A DNA stretch of 11,480 nucleotides. Origin: Pseudomonadota bacterium (lineage in GTDB: Bacteria; Pseudomonadota; Alphaproteobacteria; Rickettsiales; Midichloriaceae). Below, in pieces: positions 1 through 6,467 of this stretch (within the stretch, counting starts at the first letter, position 1; each line of letters starts with the position of its first letter). Made by a program: the position numbers and the translations under genes. The stretch covers positions 1 to 11,480 of the forward strand of contig JAQCBG010000006.1 of the NCBI GenBank assembly GCA_027621485.1, written 5' to 3'. The notes beneath the pieces were generated by a model, which saw only the letters and a program-made list of their open reading frames with translations, had not been told where the DNA came from and ran no database searches.

Positions 1-2
1 AA

Positions 3-104
3 ACGAGAATAATGAGTGTAGCAAAGAAAACCAATTTGAAATTTGAGGAAGCAGAGCCAAAGTTAACAGAAGGGCTAGTTAAATCAATATCAGGATTGCT
101 ATAA
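3..104 (+). CDS. C-terminal end of an unrecognised upstream gene (partial) or a very short ORF
   Basis: This reading frame is open from the left edge and stops at TAA 102-104. It contains an in-frame ATG at 12, from which the peptide would be 30 residues and begin MSVAKKTNLKFEEAEPK. No convincing Shine-Dalgarno site is visible before that ATG, so I favour the tail of a longer gene cut by the window edge over a genuine 30-residue protein. The visible residues are hydrophilic and then end in a short Ile/Leu-rich tail. No family is recognisable. It lies 18 nt upstream of the next gene on the same strand, so the two are probably co-transcribed. Confidence 0.4.
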   Translation, partial: TRIMSVAKKTNLKFEEAEPKLTEGLVKSISGLL

Positions 105-122
105 ATAAATTAGGAGATAAAC

Positions 123-467
123 ATGAGGATTCAAACACAAAAATATATGATAGAGCACCAAGAAACCGCCATAGTAAGTGGCATTATAACAGAAATACCA
201 CATATAGTATGTGATCAAAAAGATCGATCAACAAGCCTTGGATGGATGCATATAAGGGAAGATAACGGGATAGACTGCGAAATTTTGATCAGTGGAGAGA
301 AATTATCAAAATACTGCAAGGAGCATAAGGAAGAACTTAGTATTGGCAAAAGAGTAAGGTTAAGAGGAATGTTAAGCGAGGGAGAGGGAATTGATTATAT
401 GCATTTAGACAATTATGGAGAAATCACTATAGGTGAAGAAGAATTAACAGAAGATAACAAGGGATAA
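123..467 (+). CDS. Small protein with OB-fold-like strand pattern, possibly nucleic-acid binding
   Basis: The product is a 114-residue soluble protein without signal peptide or membrane segment. The start ATG at 123 is preceded by AGGAG at 112-116 with good spacing. The order of predicted strands resembles a small OB-fold. They are a hydrophobic strand at about 14-29 (ETAIVSGIITEIP), a strand at 40-47 (GWMHIRED), a strand at 50-58, a Lys/Glu-rich helix at 61-72, a strand at 76-84 (KRVRLRGML) and a last strand near 91-103. The phrase IGKRVRLRGML is typical of the strand in which OB proteins state that something is 'high/affinity/rigid'. The C-terminal tail is acidic, as in many SSB-type proteins. 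A single-strand DNA-binding or primosome-like helper for conjugation would suit the position just before the tra operon, but the fold call rests on pattern only. It could equally be an uncharacterised accessory protein. Confidence 0.6.
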   Translation: MRIQTQKYMIEHQETAIVSGIITEIPHIVCDQKDRSTSLGWMHIREDNGIDCEILISGEKLSKYCKEHKEELSIGKRVRLRGMLSEGEGIDYMHLDNYGEITIGEEELTEDNKG

Positions 468-551
468 AGTAGGGGGGTGAAAATTATATGGCAACATAAT
501 AAAGGGAACAAATAAAAATTATAATAATAAATTAATAAAAAAGGAGAAAAA
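468..551 (+). promoter_or_regulatory. Intergenic leader with possible promoter ahead of traA
   Basis: This 84-nt stretch is the largest non-coding gap in the window and the only obvious place for an internal promoter driving the tra genes. TATAAT at 520-525 matches the sigma-70 -10 consensus exactly, but no TTGACA-like element lies 16-18 nt upstream. In DNA this AT-rich the match may be chance. A transcript starting near 532 would have a leader of about 20 nt containing GGAG at 543-546. The 5' part has an odd G-run (AGGGGGG at 471-477) in otherwise AT-rich DNA, followed by a three-codon ATG frame at 488. No hairpin terminator was seen. Confidence 0.25.
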
Positions 552-863
552 ATGAAAAGCTTAATAATAAAAAACAAGAATTTCCTACTATTTATGGGGA
601 TACTAATATGTATACAGCTACTATTGACAGAATATTCATATGCAGGAACAGAAGATGCGACAATGCAGCCAATATTGACTAAATTAACAGACTGGTTAAA
701 AGGCACGATGGGTAAAATCATAGCAGTAACTGCATTAATATTCGCAGTAATTGGTGGAGCGATAAAGTTTAACCCTGGGTTAATTGGAGGAGCACTGGGA
801 GTTGCGATTATTGCAGGGCTAGGACCTACTGTCATAGATGGTTTATTTTCTGCAACAATTTAG
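552..863 (+). CDS. traA: TraA-like F-type pilin precursor
   Basis: This 103-residue protein is probably the conjugative pilus subunit, processed in the inner membrane and polymerised by the T4SS. It has a long leader: basic N-terminus (MKSLIIKNK), a hydrophobic stretch at about 11-25, and a likely signal peptidase site after Ala31 (YSYA|GTED). That leaves a mature chain of about 72 residues, close to the roughly 70 residues of F pilin. The mature part has two hydrophobic helices, about 55-71 (KIIAVTALIFAVIGGAI) and 76-93 (glycine-rich), joined by a short loop with Lys72, as expected of VirB2/TraA pilins. GGAG at 543-546 precedes the start. traL follows 11 nt downstream. No family-wide invariant residue defines TraA, so the call rests on size, topology and the adjacent traL-E-K-B genes. 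The downstream S26 peptidase may act on it. Confidence 0.85.
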   Translation: MKSLIIKNKNFLLFMGILICIQLLLTEYSYAGTEDATMQPILTKLTDWLKGTMGKIIAVTALIFAVIGGAIKFNPGLIGGALGVAIIAGLGPTVIDGLFSATI

Positions 864-874
864 AGAATAGAGTA

Positions 875-1168
875 ATGAACCGTAATTTAGAACATTATAC
901 GATACCCTCAAAGTTAGACATGCCTGAGAGATGGTTGTTTTGGACAATAGATGAGGGTATTGCGCTTGTTGCGCCGATGTTATTTGGATTTATCTTTGGG
1001 TATTATTTAACAGCAATTATAGTAGGTATAGTATTATTTTTATTCTGGAGAAAGTTAAAGAGTAGTAGGCATATGAATTTAGCAATATATGGAACATATT
1101 GGTTTTTTCCAGAGAAGTTTTCGGGACTAAAGGGAACGCCAAGTTCAGATAAGAGGTTGTTTTTATAA
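875..1168 (+). CDS. traL: TraL, inner-membrane pilus assembly protein
   Basis: The product is a 97-residue inner-membrane protein of the TraL/VirB3-like family, needed for pilus assembly with TraE and TraC. The N-terminal segment HYTIPSKLDMPERWLFWTID (7-26) carries the usual 'IP..L..P.r.l.w..DE' pattern of TraL. It is followed by two adjacent hydrophobic segments at about 28-43 and 44-58 and then a basic stretch (RKLKSSRH). The C-terminal LAIYGTYWFFP (69-79) corresponds to the family's conserved 'G.YW..P' end motif. F TraL is of similar length (about 90 residues). The TAA stop overlaps the traE start by one base (TAATG), indicating translational coupling. Confidence 0.92.
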   Translation: MNRNLEHYTIPSKLDMPERWLFWTIDEGIALVAPMLFGFIFGYYLTAIIVGIVLFLFWRKLKSSRHMNLAIYGTYWFFPEKFSGLKGTPSSDKRLFL

Positions 1169-1737
1169 TGGAGCAGGTAACTCAAACAGGAATATTGATA
1201 AGAGTGACGAAGCAGAGGGATTTTTTGTTATATGCGACAACTGCGTTGTTATTATCAATAATTATAATGGCTATAACATTGTTAAGACAAGAAAGAGTAA
1301 CGGTGGTTGTCCCTGGATATACAGGAAGTGAATTTACAATAAGCAGTAAAGGTGTATCAAGGGAATATTTAGAATTAGTATCAAGAGATGTAATTTCAAC
1401 AATATTAAATATAACTCCATATAATTATGATTTTTGCAGAGAGAAGATATTAAAAATGACTACTCCTGATAGTTATGGGAAAGTTAAGTATGATATAGAA
1501 CAGATGATAAGTGACTTGAAGACAAGGCAAATCAGTTTGAGATATACACCGATATCAATGGAATTAGATGAGAAGAAATTGGAGGTAGATATAGGGGGAT
1601 ATTTAACGACATATGTGGGTGTAAAGCAGACAGAAAATATTTTTAGTAAATATAGGATAGGATTTGAATATAGAGGTGGGGGATTGATGCTTACAGAATT
1701 TAGAGAAATAACAAAAGAGATGGTAAATAGTAAATGA
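1168..1737 (+). CDS. traE: TraE, VirB8-like inner-membrane assembly protein
   Basis: This 189-residue protein matches the F TraE size (about 188). It has a short cytoplasmic N-terminus, a single membrane anchor at about 19-39 (FLLYATTALLLSIIIMAITL) and a periplasmic domain. The periplasmic part shows the TraE pattern: VVVPGYTG at 47-54, VSREYLE followed by a helix around 63-80, an LNITPYNYDF segment near 80-89, and a C-terminal beta-rich region ending YRGGGLMLTEFREI. Members of this family sit in the inner membrane like VirB8 and help build the pilus. The start shares its A with the traL stop, and the end overlaps traK by four bases (ATGA). I see no anomaly in it. Confidence 0.93.
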   Translation: MEQVTQTGILIRVTKQRDFLLYATTALLLSIIIMAITLLRQERVTVVVPGYTGSEFTISSKGVSREYLELVSRDVISTILNITPYNYDFCREKILKMTTPDSYGKVKYDIEQMISDLKTRQISLRYTPISMELDEKKLEVDIGGYLTTYVGVKQTENIFSKYRIGFEYRGGGLMLTEFREITKEMVNSK

Positions 1738-2444
1738 AGTTATTAATAAAATTAGTAATAGTGATAGTATTATGTTTTGGTAGTCAGGCATATGGTAAAC
1801 AAATAGTAAAAGTTCAAGATGATGGAGAGATTAAGGTTTGGGTATCATCAGTTGAGTTAAATAGGATAAAAGCGATAGATGACAGAGTTAAGTATATTAG
1901 GGGTAACGAAGGTGATATAGAGTGGGTGGCTGATAAGGAAATAGGAGATTTGTATATAAAGCCAAAGGTAGCAGAGGCAACTAATATATTTATCACAACA
2001 GAGAAAGGATATACGTATAAAATATTGTTACAAGTGCATGATATGCAGGCTGAGCAAATATTTTTAAAGAATGAAGATGCAATGATAAAAGAGGCAAGTA
2101 AAGAAAAAGTGGGGGTGATGGATGAGCGAGAAGAAGCGGCGGCATTAATAAAAGAGATGAGAGCAGGTAGGAAGTTTATTGGGTATGTAGAAATAGAAAA
2201 TAATAAAAGTAGTAAATCAAGCTCTGCAAAAGATGGATATAGTATAGAAGTAGAGAAAACCTACAAAGGTGAAAATCTAATATGTGAAAAAACACTAATA
2301 AAAGCAAAAAGAAAATTATCTAAAGAAATTAGAGAAGAGGAATTTTTTGGTAAAGGTGTAGTAGCTGTAAGTATGGATAGAGTAATCAGGGATAATGAAC
2401 AAGGGTATGTGTATATAGTTAGGAGGGTAAATTATGGGGGTTAA
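1734..2444 (+). CDS. traK: TraK, secretin-like outer-membrane core protein
   Basis: The product is 236 residues, close to F TraK (about 242). A Sec signal peptide is clear: MKLLIKLVIVIVLCFGSQAYG with cleavage near residue 21-22, leaving KQIVKVQDDG as the mature start. The mature N-terminal half is beta-rich (KVWVSSVELNRI, IFITTEKGYTYKILLQV at about 84-101) and follows the TraK/secretin-like pattern in which a periplasmic domain ends with a 'T..g..y.l.l' strand. A Lys/Glu-rich helical linker covers about 113-146, and a second beta-rich domain ends with EQGYVYIVRRVNYGG. TraK bridges TraB and TraV in the F core complex. The gene overlaps traE by 4 nt and traB by 11 nt. Confidence 0.9.
   Translation: MKLLIKLVIVIVLCFGSQAYGKQIVKVQDDGEIKVWVSSVELNRIKAIDDRVKYIRGNEGDIEWVADKEIGDLYIKPKVAEATNIFITTEKGYTYKILLQVHDMQAEQIFLKNEDAMIKEASKEKVGVMDEREEAAALIKEMRAGRKFIGYVEIENNKSSKSSSAKDGYSIEVEKTYKGENLICEKTLIKAKRKLSKEIREEEFFGKGVVAVSMDRVIRDNEQGYVYIVRRVNYGG
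2421..2427 (+). promoter_or_regulatory. Strong Shine-Dalgarno site for traB
   Basis: AGGAGGG lies six bases before the traB ATG at 2434 and inside the last codons of traK. It is close to a perfect anti-16S match and much stronger than those of neighbouring genes. It fixes the traB start and suggests that TraB is translated efficiently despite the 11-nt overlap. Confidence 0.75.
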
Positions 2445-3654
2445 TTTTAAAGGAATAAAAGATAAGTTGCCGAAATTTATTCAAGTAAGGCAAAAAATGA
2501 TGGGAGTTCTAATTATAGGATCAATTGTATTGCTAGCAACAGGAATAATATTTTTTACAGAAGAGGAAGATAAAAAAAACAAGTTAGATAGTGCCAAGAA
2601 GCAAATAAATATAAGCCAGCCAATCAGAAAGGTTAAGGCTGAGGATGTGTGGGTAGAAAAGGCTCAGATGCAAATAGAGCAATTAATAAAAAAAGTAGAG
2701 ATGGTAACTAAAGAAAATGAGCAATTAAAGCAAAAAGTAAGTAATTACGAAGGGATAGAGGAGAGGATTAAAAAAATAGAAGAAAAAGCGAGTTTAGAAA
2801 CCAAGGTAAAGCAAAGTGAAGATAATCCGAAAGAAGTAGACGAAAGCACAGTAGTTAATCAGGCTAAGGAAGATGAAGAAAAAAATATAAAGCAAGAAGA
2901 GTCAATGAAAGAGGAGAAAAAAATAGTAAGCATTAATATAGATTTAGAAGGTGGGTTTAATAAGAAGCAGCATAGCAAAGAGTTGGAAGTATATTTACCT
3001 TCTGGTAGTTATGTGGGAGCTGAGTTGATATCTGGAGTGGATGCATCAGTTGGAGTAGAGAGTCAAGGTGATCCAAGGCCAGTATTATTTAGAATAACAG
3101 CAAGAGCAGTGAATGCGCTGTACAAAGGGGAGCCGCAAAAAGTGGATTTAGAGGGATGTATAGTCACAGGAGCAGCGATTGGAGATATCTCAAGTGAGAG
3201 AGTATTTGTGAGGTTGTTAAAGATGAGTTGCAGTAGAGAGAAGGAGAAAGCTTTTGAGAATGAAGTAGAGGGTTATGCATCTAGTCGTGGTAAGGCAGGG
3301 ATTAGAGGTGTGGTGGTATCGAGAGAAGGAGATTTTGTAAGCAAAAGTTTTATAGCAGGATTATTTAGTGGCTTAGGTGGTGGAATATCACAGAGATATA
3401 CTAGCCCTGAAATATCATTTAATACTGGGGGTGGTAGCAGTAATGTCGGCAATAAGATGGGATATAAAGACATATTTGGCAAAGGTTTTGGAAAGGGTGC
3501 AGAGGTTGCGGGAAATAAAGTATCTGATTACTTAATCAAGCGAGCAGAGCAATATCAGCCTGTAGTATCAGTTAATGCAGGGCAAGAGGTAGAATTAGTA
3601 TTTAACAATGGAGTATATTTAGATGGCAGAGTATCGAAACAACAAAATAATTAG
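2434..3654 (+). CDS. traB: TraB, VirB10-like envelope-spanning scaffold
   Basis: This is a 406-residue TrbI/VirB10-family protein that links inner and outer membranes in the T4SS core; F TraB is somewhat longer (475). It has a cytoplasmic N-terminus, a membrane anchor at about 23-41 (MGVLIIGSIVLLATGIIFF) and a coiled coil at about 74-120 (QIEQLIKKVEMVTKENEQLK). A highly charged Lys/Glu linker runs to about 165 in place of the proline-rich stretch common in VirB10. The C-terminal domain shows the family pattern: VYLPSGSYVGAELISGVDA (187-205), DPRPVLFRITA (213-223), a DLEGCIVTGAAIGD segment with Cys242, and RLLKMSC with Cys266. A glycine-rich region follows (about 308-338, LFSGLGGGISQ), then VNAGQEVELVFNNGVYL near the end, typical of TraB tails. 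Start is fixed by AGGAGGG at 2421-2427. Confidence 0.93.
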   Translation: MGVNFKGIKDKLPKFIQVRQKMMGVLIIGSIVLLATGIIFFTEEEDKKNKLDSAKKQINISQPIRKVKAEDVWVEKAQMQIEQLIKKVEMVTKENEQLKQKVSNYEGIEERIKKIEEKASLETKVKQSEDNPKEVDESTVVNQAKEDEEKNIKQEESMKEEKKIVSINIDLEGGFNKKQHSKELEVYLPSGSYVGAELISGVDASVGVESQGDPRPVLFRITARAVNALYKGEPQKVDLEGCIVTGAAIGDISSERVFVRLLKMSCSREKEKAFENEVEGYASSRGKAGIRGVVVSREGDFVSKSFIAGLFSGLGGGISQRYTSPEISFNTGGGSSNVGNKMGYKDIFGKGFGKGAEVAGNKVSDYLIKRAEQYQPVVSVNAGQEVELVFNNGVYLDGRVSKQQNN

Positions 3655-3955
3655 AAGTATAATATTTAGCGTATCAATATTGATATGTTTAGGTGGGTGC
3701 AGTGCAAGAAATGTAGTTGGAGATTTTGATTGTCCAGCAGATAGGGGTAGGCCATGTATAAAAATAAAAGAGGCTGATAAAATGGCTACAAACAAATTAG
3801 AGAGTAGAGAGGGGAAAGCTGATAATGCAGTTCAGAATATAAGTGATGGCAAAGGGAATAAGCAAGGAGATAACTACAAGGTAATAAAATTTGCGCCATA
3901 TAAGGACAAGGAAGGAAATTATCATCAATCAAGTGAGGTAGTTTATGCTGATTGA
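3623..3955 (+). CDS. traV: TraV, outer-membrane lipoprotein of the T4SS core
   Basis: The 110-residue lipoprotein has a basic N-terminus, a hydrophobic stretch (about 12-23) and the lipobox LGGC with Cys26 as the lipidated residue. The mature start is followed by FDCPADRGRPC, giving Cys37 and Cys45 in the 'F.CP...G..C' pattern of TraV. The C-terminal FAPYKDKEGNYHQSSEVVYAD fits the 'P..D..G..H....vY' end of TraV proteins. TraV is the VirB7-like partner of TraK and TraB. At 110 residues it is short compared with about 171 in F; the middle of the protein is what is reduced. The start lies inside traB (32-nt overlap) with GGAG at 3610-3613. No other in-frame ATG would keep the signal peptide. It overlaps traC by 11 nt. 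Confidence 0.9.
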   Translation: MAEYRNNKIIRSIIFSVSILICLGGCSARNVVGDFDCPADRGRPCIKIKEADKMATNKLESREGKADNAVQNISDGKGNKQGDNYKVIKFAPYKDKEGNYHQSSEVVYAD

Positions 3956-6455
3956 AGGCATTAGAGAAAATTACCAAAAGTTTAGGAAGTATTTCCAAGC
4001 AATAGATGGAGATCAAGAGCCATTAAAATCAGAAGAGGCGAGTTTTGAAGGTAAAGTATCGTTATATCCGTATAGGATATATGATGAGATACATGATTTA
4101 TACATAAACAAAGGGAGTTATGGTTTTATAATAGAAGTTACGCCATTATGTGGAGCTGATGAAAACACAGTGAAAATCTTAACATCAATGATAACAGATG
4201 GAGTGGGAGAGGGTCATACACTACAGATAATAAATTGGGCAAGTCCGAGAGTGGGTGATTATGTAGATAGATGGAAGAAGGAGCGAGTGAAGACTGGCGG
4301 AATATATAAGAAGCTAGCTGAGAAGAGGCATGAATATTATAAAGAAGCGCATATAAAGCCGCTGGCAAGGGGTAGTCAATATGTGATAAGGGATTATAGG
4401 GTAATAATAGCGGTATCATGTGAAGGAGAGTTAACTAATAAGGGGAAAGAAGAGATGAAATCGCTAAGAGTTCAGTTAAAAACGACACTTAAGGGAATAG
4501 GAGTTGATTCATGGGATATGGAGGCGGAAAGTTTTATAAACTTTATGGATGAAATAGTTAATCCAAGTTTTAAGCAGGAGCGAGAGCATATCAATTGGAA
4601 TAAGCATGACACGCTTGCAGATAATATTGCAACAGCTGGCACTGTGCTTGAAGTTGAGCCTGATTATTTAAGAGCGGAGAGTGATGATGGAGAGGTAGAT
4701 ATAGTTGGATATAGTGTAAGTAAATTTCCGACAGTGTGGGCTGCATGGATGACGGGAGATTTAATAGGATCGACGCTTGAAGATTATTTAAGGATACCAT
4801 GTCCATTTTTAACAATGTTTGCCTTTACATTTGACGATGTAGAGAAGGCAAATAATTTAGCTACGATTAAATCGGTTAGAACGCAGCAGCAGTTGGAGCA
4901 GGGTCTTGGTAAATTTGTAAGTGGAATAGCTGATAAAGCTAAAGATTGGAAATTTGTTACTGAGAAGATAGGAGATGGACAGAAATTAGTAAAAGCCCAT
5001 TATGAAATAATATTATATGCACCAAAGGAAAAGAGGAGAGAATGTGAACAGGCATTAAAAAGTTTATATTCAGCTAAGGGGTGGAAGATAATGAAGGAGA
5101 GGTATGTACAATTACAGACATGGTTATCATGTTTGCCATTTATGCATAGTGAGGGGATAAAGAAAGATTTGAAGAAATTCTCGAGATTAAAGACAATGCT
5201 AACCTGGACATGTGCGAATTTAGCACCTATGCATGGAGAGTGGAAAGGAATGGAGCATCCATATTTAATGTTATTTGGAAGAAGGGGACAACCAATGTAT
5301 TGGAATCCATTTGCAAATAAGGAAGGAAACTATAATGTTGCGGTATTTGGAAAATCAGGAGCTGGTAAATCGGTATTTATGCAAGAGCTTGTATCATCTA
5401 TAAGGGGAGCAGGTGGAAATGTAATAATAATAGATGATGGGTATTCATTCCATAATTCATGTGTGCTACAGGGGGGAGAATTTGTAAAGTTTAGTGGGGA
5501 GAAGCCATTATGTTTAAATCCATTTTCAATATTAAACCAAGAGGCATATGAAAATGATAAAGAATATAGAGCTGATGCGTCTGATTTACTTAGAATGGTA
5601 ATAGGTCAGATGGCAAAAAGTCAAGAGAAGCCGACATCTATGGAGAATGCATATATAGAAGAAGCAGTAGATAAGGTATTTAAAACAAAGGGAACAAAGG
5701 GAACTATAAGAGATGTAAGGGAGGCGATAGCGGCAATAGATGACAAGAGAGCGCAGGATTTAAGCAGAATGTTATTTAAGTATACAGAGGGGTCGTACAG
5801 CGAATTTTTTCAAGGAGAGAATGAGGTAAGTTTTGAGAACTCATTAATAGCATTTGAATTATCAGCGATTAAAGGGCATAGGGATTTGTTATCGATAGTG
5901 CTTATGATTCTGATGTTCTTGGTGACAGAAAAGATGTATCGAGGTGGAAGGAAGGTTAATATATCACTGGTGATAGATGAATGTTGGAGCATGTTAAAAG
6001 GTGAGGGAAGTGGAGAATTTATAGAGGGGATTGCAAGAAGAGCAAGGAAATATGAGGGTAATATAATATCAGGGACACAAAGTTTAAATGATTATTACAA
6101 AACTGAGGCTTCGAAAGCGACAATAGAACAGACGGATTGGTTGTGTATATTGCCGCATAAACCAGAGGCTGTAAGAGATATGAAGAAAGCAGAGAAAGTT
6201 GTAATGGATGAGCATGGTGTTATGGAATCAATGATAAAGTCATTGAAGAAAATAGATAACGAATATGGGGAAGTTATGATATATGGGCCAAATGGCTGGA
6301 GTATAGGAAGATTGTTGTTAGACCCGTATTCCTTGGCACTTTATACATCAAAGGGGAGTGAATACAGAATGATAGAAGAAGCGGTAGAAAATGGTATTCC
6401 ATTAGAAGATGCAATAAATTTGGTTGCAGAAAAAATAACAAAGACAAAACAATAA
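3945..6455 (+). CDS. traC: TraC, T4SS pilus-assembly ATPase (VirB4 family)
   Basis: The 836-residue cytoplasmic/peripheral ATPase powers pilus assembly; F TraC is about 875 residues. The N-terminal half (about 35-420) is the TraC_F-type domain without nucleotide motifs. It includes YPYRIYDEIHDLYINKGSYG near 41-60, the segment typical of this family. The C-terminal half is the P-loop module. Its Walker A is FGKSGAGKS at 468-476 with Lys475. Its Walker B is VNISLVIDE at 671-679, with Asp678 and Glu679 followed by CW. The motif SGTQSLNDY at 709-717 carries the conserved Gln, and RRARKYEGN (698-706) is the Arg-rich segment that precedes it. All catalytic residues look intact, so the enzyme should be active. 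The start ATG at 3945 has GAGG at 3934-3937 upstream and overlaps traV by 11 nt. Confidence 0.96.
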   Translation: MLIEGIRENYQKFRKYFQAIDGDQEPLKSEEASFEGKVSLYPYRIYDEIHDLYINKGSYGFIIEVTPLCGADENTVKILTSMITDGVGEGHTLQIINWASPRVGDYVDRWKKERVKTGGIYKKLAEKRHEYYKEAHIKPLARGSQYVIRDYRVIIAVSCEGELTNKGKEEMKSLRVQLKTTLKGIGVDSWDMEAESFINFMDEIVNPSFKQEREHINWNKHDTLADNIATAGTVLEVEPDYLRAESDDGEVDIVGYSVSKFPTVWAAWMTGDLIGSTLEDYLRIPCPFLTMFAFTFDDVEKANNLATIKSVRTQQQLEQGLGKFVSGIADKAKDWKFVTEKIGDGQKLVKAHYEIILYAPKEKRRECEQALKSLYSAKGWKIMKERYVQLQTWLSCLPFMHSEGIKKDLKKFSRLKTMLTWTCANLAPMHGEWKGMEHPYLMLFGRRGQPMYWNPFANKEGNYNVAVFGKSGAGKSVFMQELVSSIRGAGGNVIIIDDGYSFHNSCVLQGGEFVKFSGEKPLCLNPFSILNQEAYENDKEYRADASDLLRMVIGQMAKSQEKPTSMENAYIEEAVDKVFKTKGTKGTIRDVREAIAAIDDKRAQDLSRMLFKYTEGSYSEFFQGENEVSFENSLIAFELSAIKGHRDLLSIVLMILMFLVTEKMYRGGRKVNISLVIDECWSMLKGEGSGEFIEGIARRARKYEGNIISGTQSLNDYYKTEASKATIEQTDWLCILPHKPEAVRDMKKAEKVVMDEHGVMESMIKSLKKIDNEYGEVMIYGPNGWSIGRLLLDPYSLALYTSKGSEYRMIEEAVENGIPLEDAINLVAEKITKTKQ

Positions 6456-6467
6456 AATGGAGAGAAA

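Noticed and set aside
477..515. GTG-initiated 12-codon frame in the gap before traA
   Set aside because: The GTG lies within the G-run itself, there is no separate ribosome site, and the peptide has no recognisable feature.
413..835. Antisense 140-residue open frame opposite traA and its leader
   Set aside because: It spans a real gene and the promoter gap, lacks a plausible ribosome site, and its Pro/Ile/Ser-rich composition is what the reverse of purine-rich coding DNA gives.
4138..4815. Two antisense open frames opposite traC
   Set aside because: Low-complexity Leu/His/Ser-rich translations without start signals; the sense strand encodes an intact TraC.
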